In this document: positions 1 through 2,744 of the stretch, in pieces
Layout: every line of letters starts with the position of its first letter
Numbering within the stretch: the stretch's first letter is position 1
Assembly (NCBI GenBank): GCA_020059985.1
Contig: JAGVCI010000035.1
Coordinates: 1 to 5,640 of the forward strand
Length of the DNA: 5,640 bases
DNA from: Candidatus Peribacterales bacterium
Lineage (GTDB): Bacteria > Patescibacteriota > Gracilibacteria > Peribacterales > Peribacteraceae
Direction of reading: 5' to 3'
Program-made: the position numbers and the translations under genes
Notes under the pieces: model-generated
What the model was told of the DNA's origin: nothing
Databases searched by the model: none
Seen by the model: only the letters and a program-made list of their open reading frames with translations

Positions 1-204
1 ACCCCACCGGTGTTGGTTTACGGTACGGTCTCATGGAATTCTCGAAGCGACGGTTTTCTTGGAAGCAGAATCAGCCAAACTCAGCCCGGAAACCGGGGTA
101 ATTGGCGTCCGCGCTCGACTCGCTCGGGGGATTTACCTCCCGTGCTCAACGTCTAACGCGTTACACGTGCAGTCAATACACACGCTCTGACCTTCCCGCT
201 CCGT

Positions 205-345
205 CACGCCGCTTCTCGAATGAAAGCATCCTTTTTTTCAGACATACCACACACCACTCTGGACTCGGACTTTTTTTGAAGTCCAAGGTGGTGTGCAGCA
301 GAGGCCGGAAAAACTATCAACCTTCATCCGCTGTTGATTCCCATG
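205..345 (-). other. Domain III expansion of 23S rRNA
   Basis: Between the conserved AATATTCCTGTACCT (346-360) and GACGGAGC (about 198-204), E. coli 23S has about 18 nt, but here there are about 140. The extra RNA includes a strong hairpin. An 8-bp stem pairs 250-257 with 288-295 (CACACCAC/GTGGTGTG on the plus strand). It is followed, across a 2-nt mismatch, by a 6-bp stem pairing 260-265 with 280-285, with an A-rich loop in the RNA. The insertion lies in the interval of helices 54-55, the same interval that carries the extra helix H54a in Actinobacteria. It could remain as an extra surface helix or be removed as an intervening sequence. Confidence 0.75.
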
Positions 346-638
346 AGGTACAGGAATATTGACCTGTTATCCATCGGCTACGCCTTTCGGCCTGACCTTA
401 GGACCGACTAACCCCACGCCGATTACCGTTGCGTGGGAAACCTGGGGGATTCGGCGGGCAGGTTTTTCACCTGCCTAGTAGTTACTCATGCCAACATTCT
501 CGCTTCTGTCCGCTCCACCCCACCTCACAGCGGGGCTTCACTGCTGAACAGAACGCTCCTCTACCACGCAGCTAAAGCTGCATTCACCGCTTCGGTTTAT
601 CGTTTTGCCCCGTTAAATTTTCGGCGCACGATTCCTCG

Positions 639-696
<58 letters not shown>

Positions 697-1792
697 TGTT
701 TGAGCAATCGCACTTCCTTTGCCACTGAACGATGATTTGGGACCTTAGCGAATGATCTGGGCTCTTTCCCTCACGACGATGGCAATTCGCTGTCACCGTC
801 TCACTCCCGTCTTAATGGATAGGTATTCGGAGTTTGTCTGGATTTGGTAGGTCGGTATAGACCCCCTTATCCAAACAGTAGCTCTACCCCCTATCGTAAA
901 TTGACGAGGCTGCCCCTAAAGGCATATCGAGGAGAACCAGCTATCTCCGGGTTCGGTAAGCTTTTCACTCCAACCCACAGGTCATCCCAACATCTTGCGG
1001 CATGTTATGGTGCGGACCTCCAGACGCCTTCCGGCGCCCTTCATCCTGCCCATGGGTAGCTCACCCGGTTTCGGGTCTACTGCCAGCGACTGAACGCCAT
1101 TTTCAGACTCGCTTTCGCTACGGCTCCGGCTTATGAGGCCTTAACCTAGCCACTGACAAGTAACTCGTTGGCTCATTATGCAAAAGGCACACGGTCACCC
1201 TGTAAAGGGCTCCCATTCCTTGAACGCATCACATTTCAGAGACTATTTCATCCCCCTTCCGGGGTGCTTTTCACCTTTCCCTCGCGGTACTATCCGCTAT
1301 TGATCTCCGTACCTGTTTAGCCTTGGATGGTGGTCCACCCAGATTCAGACCGGATTACACGTGTCCGATCCTACTCAGGAAATCCCTACTGCTTTTCATC
1401 ATTTCGGCGACGGGGCTGTCACCCTCTTTGGCCGCCCTTTCCAGGGTCGTTTGCCTATGAAGAAAAGTCAGATATTGGGCTCCTACAACCCCCCGTGATA
1501 AATCACGAGGTTTGGGCTGTTCCCTGTTCGCTCGCCACTACTGGGGGAATCTCATATGATTTCTTGTCCTTCGTTAATGAGATGTTTCAGTTCACGAAGT
1601 GACCTTCCCGCATATGCGGGATACGTGGGCATGACCCCACGTGGGTTTCCCCATTCGGAAATCCCCGGCTGTTAGCGCCTGCCTAGCGGCTGACCGAGGC
1701 TTATCGCAGCTGGCCACGTCCTTCATCGGAGTACGGAGTCGAGGCATCCATGTGATGCGCATGAGTAACGTTCTTTTAAACTGTTCACGTGC

Positions 1793-1819
1793 CACGCCGC
1801 TCGCGGGCGACGCGGTGTG
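1793..1819 (-). other. GC-rich hairpin immediately upstream of 23S
   Basis: Minus-strand CACACCGC (1812-1819) pairs with GCGGCGTG (1793-1800) at seven of eight positions, with one A-C mismatch. A 3-bp inner stem (1801-1803 with 1808-1810) closes a 4-nt loop. It ends about 15 nt before the predicted mature 5' end and is probably part of the processing region. The 3' partner strand of a canonical 23S processing stem would lie outside the window. Confidence 0.45.
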
Positions 1820-1839
1820 CCGGCTACTTTCGTAGTGGC
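1819..1839 (-). other. GAAA-tetraloop hairpin in the 23S leader
   Basis: Minus-strand CTAC-GAAA-GTAG (1824-1835) forms a 4-bp stem with a GNRA tetraloop. It is extended across a small internal loop by GCC (1837-1839) pairing with GGC (1819-1821). It sits about 45 nt upstream of the 23S 5' end. Confidence 0.45.
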
Positions 1840-1856
1840 ATAGGTCGCACGCGGCT

Positions 1857-1882
1857 AAGAGGATATCTACTTATACCCTCTT
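1857..1882 (-). other. Strong 10-bp hairpin in the 23S leader
   Basis: Minus-strand AAGAGGGTAT (1873-1882) pairs with ATATCCTCTT (1857-1866) across all ten positions, with one G-U wobble and a 6-nt loop (1867-1872). It lies about 80 nt upstream of the mature 23S 5' end. It has no U-run after it and is best read as precursor leader structure, possibly an RNase III substrate. Confidence 0.55.
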
Positions 1883-1999
1883 GTCTTTTGGGAGCATGAC
1901 GTCCCATCAGATACGTGACACATAATTGATCATTGTACTGGTTGCCGTTGGTTCCAAGGACCCGAGGTGCGTAGCGCCCACTTCCCTCTCCCGAGCTTC

Positions 2000-2062
2000 T
2001 TCGCAGAAAGCCGGTGGTCTTACTCCTCGTGTTTCTGGTTCGCAGAAACAAAAAGCGGGTGG
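2000..2062. repeat. Imperfect direct repeat around TTCGCAGAAA
   Basis: The decamer TTCGCAGAAA occurs at 2000-2009 and again at 2039-2048. Each copy is followed, after 0 or 5 nt, by a related G-rich stretch: GCCGGTGG at 2010-2017 and GCGGGTGG at 2055-2062. This looks like a diverged local duplication of the terminator's 3' flank, 39 bp apart. Confidence 0.5.
2031..2049 (-). repeat. 7-bp perfect hairpin directly after the terminator
   Basis: GTTTCTG (2031-2037) and CAGAAAC (2043-2049) form a perfect 7-bp stem with a 5-nt loop. It overlaps the distal part of the terminator U-run. It would form only in transcripts that read through the terminator, and could compete with or stabilise the 3' end of terminated transcripts. 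Confidence 0.45.
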
Positions 2063-2077
2063 CTTGCGCGCACCCGC
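2046..2077 (-). terminator. Rho-independent terminator-like hairpin upstream of 23S
   Basis: Minus-strand GCGGGTG (2071-2077) pairs with CACCCGC (2055-2061). The stem continues, past one bulged C, as a GC/GC pair closing a GCAA tetraloop. It is followed at once by TTTTTGTTT (2046-2054). It could end ssb transcripts, end a roughly 100-nt small RNA starting at the 2151-2178 promoter, or act as an attenuator of the 23S transcript. Because the 23S gene lies downstream on the same strand without a comparably good promoter after the hairpin, conditional read-through is plausible. Confidence 0.7.
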
Positions 2078-2123
2078 AGAATTCGGAGAATCTGCCCTTT
2101 TCAGGGCGTCGAATCCAGCGGGT
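2072..2123 (-). ncRNA. Candidate three-way-junction RNA element overlapping a terminator
   Basis: In the minus-strand RNA, P1 pairs ACCCGC (2118-2123) with GCGGGT (2072-2077). P2 is GCCCU-GAAA-AGGGC (2103-2107 with 2094-2098), a 5-bp stem with a GNRA loop. P3 pairs 2088-2093 with 2078-2084, with one bulged U and a 3-nt loop. P2 abuts P3 and P3 abuts P1 with no unpaired bases; only the P1-P2 strand (2108-2117, UGGAUUCGAC) is single-stranded. The 3' strand of P1 is also the 5' arm of the terminator hairpin at 2055-2077, so the two folds exclude each other. I do not recognise a known riboswitch class. Function, ligand and even expression are unproven. Confidence 0.4.
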
Positions 2124-2150
2124 ACTCGCGAAGAAGCATAAAGCGGAGAG

Positions 2151-2178
2151 ATTTTACGGTCCTAGAGAGGAGAGTCAA
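2151..2178 (-). promoter_or_regulatory. Candidate sigma-70-type promoter for the 23S leader or a small RNA
   Basis: On the minus strand a -35 box TTGACT (2173-2178) and a -10 box TAAAAT (2151-2156) are separated by 16 bp. Each box matches the consensus at five of six positions. A pyrimidine/T-rich stretch lies just upstream of the -35 box. Transcription would start near 2142-2146, about 7 nt before the 10-bp inverted-repeat arm at 2128-2137. It lies only 20 bp after the ssb stop codon and is the best promoter match between ssb and 23S. The match is to the consensus by eye; sigma specificity in this lineage is not known from the window. Confidence 0.6.
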
Positions 2179-2197
2179 GAAAAAGAAGAGTTTCTCG

Positions 2198-2602
2198 TTA
2201 TTCCTCTAGAGGCGGAATTTCGCCATCCGTTTCTGCCAAAGTTTCACCCTCTCCATCCGCACTCGCCTCAGCCTTTGGACTGAGGAGAATGAGGTTCTCC
2301 ACCACGATTTCTGTGCGGAAAATCTTGGTCCCTTCTGGGCTGTCCCAACTGCGAGTCTTCAAGTATCCCTCGATGTAGAGCGGTTTCCCCTTCTTCACAT
2401 TCTGCGCAGAGAACTCCGCGAGTCCTCCCCACGTCACCAGGTTGTGATACTCCGGCAGGCTCTGACGCTCGCCGCTCTGGTCACGCCACACACGGTTCGT
2501 CGCGAGACCGAACGTGCAGACCGACTGACCGTTGGTCGTATTCTTCAGCTCGGGGTCACGTGTGACATTGCCGAGAAGCATAACTCTGTTAACAGATTTC
2601 AT
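2198..2602 (-). CDS. ssb: Single-stranded DNA-binding protein
   Basis: SSB coats single-stranded DNA during replication, repair and recombination, and usually acts as a homotetramer of OB folds. The start is placed at ATG 2602, giving 134 residues, because the protein then begins MKSVNRVMLLGNVTRDPEL, the usual SSB N-terminus. An upstream in-frame ATG at 2647 would add 15 non-conserved residues. Neither start has a clear Shine-Dalgarno sequence. The OB fold spans about residues 1-108, with conserved GNVTRDPEL (11-19), FGLATNR (31-37) and YHNLVTWGGLAE (52-63). GKPLYIEGYLKTRSW (72-86) and the closing strand around FRTEIVVENLILL (95-107) complete it. A short acidic linker follows. The C-terminus, GEIPPLEE, is acidic but lacks the classical final DDDIPF-type Pro-Phe that docks partner proteins. 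The gene lies 142 bp after rpoB, on the same strand, and ends 20 bp before the promoter of the next transcription unit. Confidence 0.95.
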   Translation of the reverse strand: MKSVNRVMLLGNVTRDPELKNTTNGQSVCTFGLATNRVWRDQSGERQSLPEYHNLVTWGGLAEFSAQNVKKGKPLYIEGYLKTRSWDSPEGTKIFRTEIVVENLILLSPKAEASADGEGETLAETDGEIPPLEE

Positions 2603-2744
2603 AACTCGTCTGAGGAAGAAATGGAAATAATGAGGGGATGGTCCCATTGTTCCATTGCTTCAAGCTATTCTGTCTTCTGCTTGCAACAATGGAACAATGA
2701 ATCAATGGAACACAGATGAGAAAAATTTACATAATAGGCGCAAA
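2603..2744 (-). other. rpoB-ssb spacer
   Basis: This 142-bp AT-rich spacer lies between the rpoB stop codon and the ssb start. Its main content is the inverted repeat at 2645-2699 plus a further repeat copy at 2703-2712. An ATTTTT run occurs shortly after the rpoB stop (about 2722-2727) but has no GC-rich stem before it, so it is not a convincing terminator. No good -10/-35 pair or ribosome-binding site for ssb was found. Confidence 0.7.
2645..2699. repeat. Inverted repeat built from CCATTGTT-like octamers
   Basis: CATTGTTCCATTG (2645-2657) is the exact reverse complement of CAATGGAACAATG (2687-2699). The pairing continues inward to 2664/2680 with two mismatches, so the arms are about 20 nt with a 15-nt loop. 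Each arm is an octamer repeat (CCATTGTT then CCATTGCT at 2644-2659). An extra direct copy of CAATGGAACA, present at 2687-2696, lies at 2703-2712. No U-run follows the hairpin in either direction, so it is unlikely to be a standard intrinsic terminator. It resembles a dispersed intergenic miniature repeat or an mRNA 3'-end stabilising hairpin. Confidence 0.8.

Larger units (their letters stand above)
1995..2137 (-). repeat. Perfect 10-bp long-range inverted repeat enclosing the junction/terminator element
   Basis: Plus-strand GCTTCTTCGC at 1995-2004 is the exact reverse complement of GCGAAGAAGC at 2128-2137. In the minus-strand RNA the arms would pair to close a domain of about 143 nt containing the three-way junction, the terminator hairpin and the hairpin at 2031-2049. 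The 5' arm begins a few nucleotides after the predicted transcription start. By rough estimate a perfect 10-mer pair in a 150-bp stretch is a percent-level chance event, so it is suggestive rather than conclusive. Confidence 0.5.
1778..2197 (-). other. Intergenic region between ssb and 23S rRNA: structured leader
   Basis: No protein gene, tRNA, 5S or 16S rRNA could be recognised in these 420 bp. The only long frames are low-quality shadows. The region contains a promoter (2151-2178), a three-way-junction/terminator element (2046-2123), a long-range 10-bp inverted repeat (1995-2004 with 2128-2137) and several hairpins (2031-2049, 1857-1882, 1819-1839, 1793-1819). The high density of local stems, two of them capped by GNRA tetraloops at well-paired stems, suggests most of it is transcribed as the 23S precursor leader. 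I saw no clear boxA antitermination motif. Confidence 0.7.

Noticed and set aside
1901..1965. Alternative 23S promoter after the terminator (TTGGAA with TACAAT).
   Set aside because: The spacing is only 14 bp and nearby alternatives match poorly. It remains possible but is weaker than the 2151-2178 site.
1824..2051. 75-codon minus-strand frame and overlapping plus-strand frames in the leader.
   Set aside because: No ribosome-binding site, no recognisable protein motif, biased shadow-like composition, and overlap with stems that explain the sequence better.
2090..2120. Possible tmRNA 5' end (CTGGATTCGACG on the minus strand).
   Set aside because: The motif resembles the start of tmRNA. However, there is no matching acceptor stem, no tag reading frame ending in an ALAA-type peptide, and no downstream T-arm with TTCGA and CCA. 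A terminator follows within about 60 nt.
2072..2124. Possible tRNA on the plus strand (GTCGAATCC with 6-bp end pairing).
   Set aside because: The element is only about 52 nt, the T-stem bases do not pair, and no anticodon arm or CCA fits.
2176..2200. Intrinsic terminator directly after the ssb stop (GAG-AAA-CTC then TTCTTTTTC).
   Set aside because: The stem is only 3 bp, so the T-rich stretch is better read as the upstream part of the promoter.
2603..2647. Longer ssb start at ATG 2647.
   Set aside because: The 15 extra residues are not SSB-like, would overlap the inverted-repeat arm, and have no better ribosome-binding site. MKSVNRVMLLGN is the family's usual beginning.
2644..2712. CRISPR-like array.
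   Set aside because: The repeats are 8-10 nt, partly inverted and without uniform spacers, and no cas genes are present.
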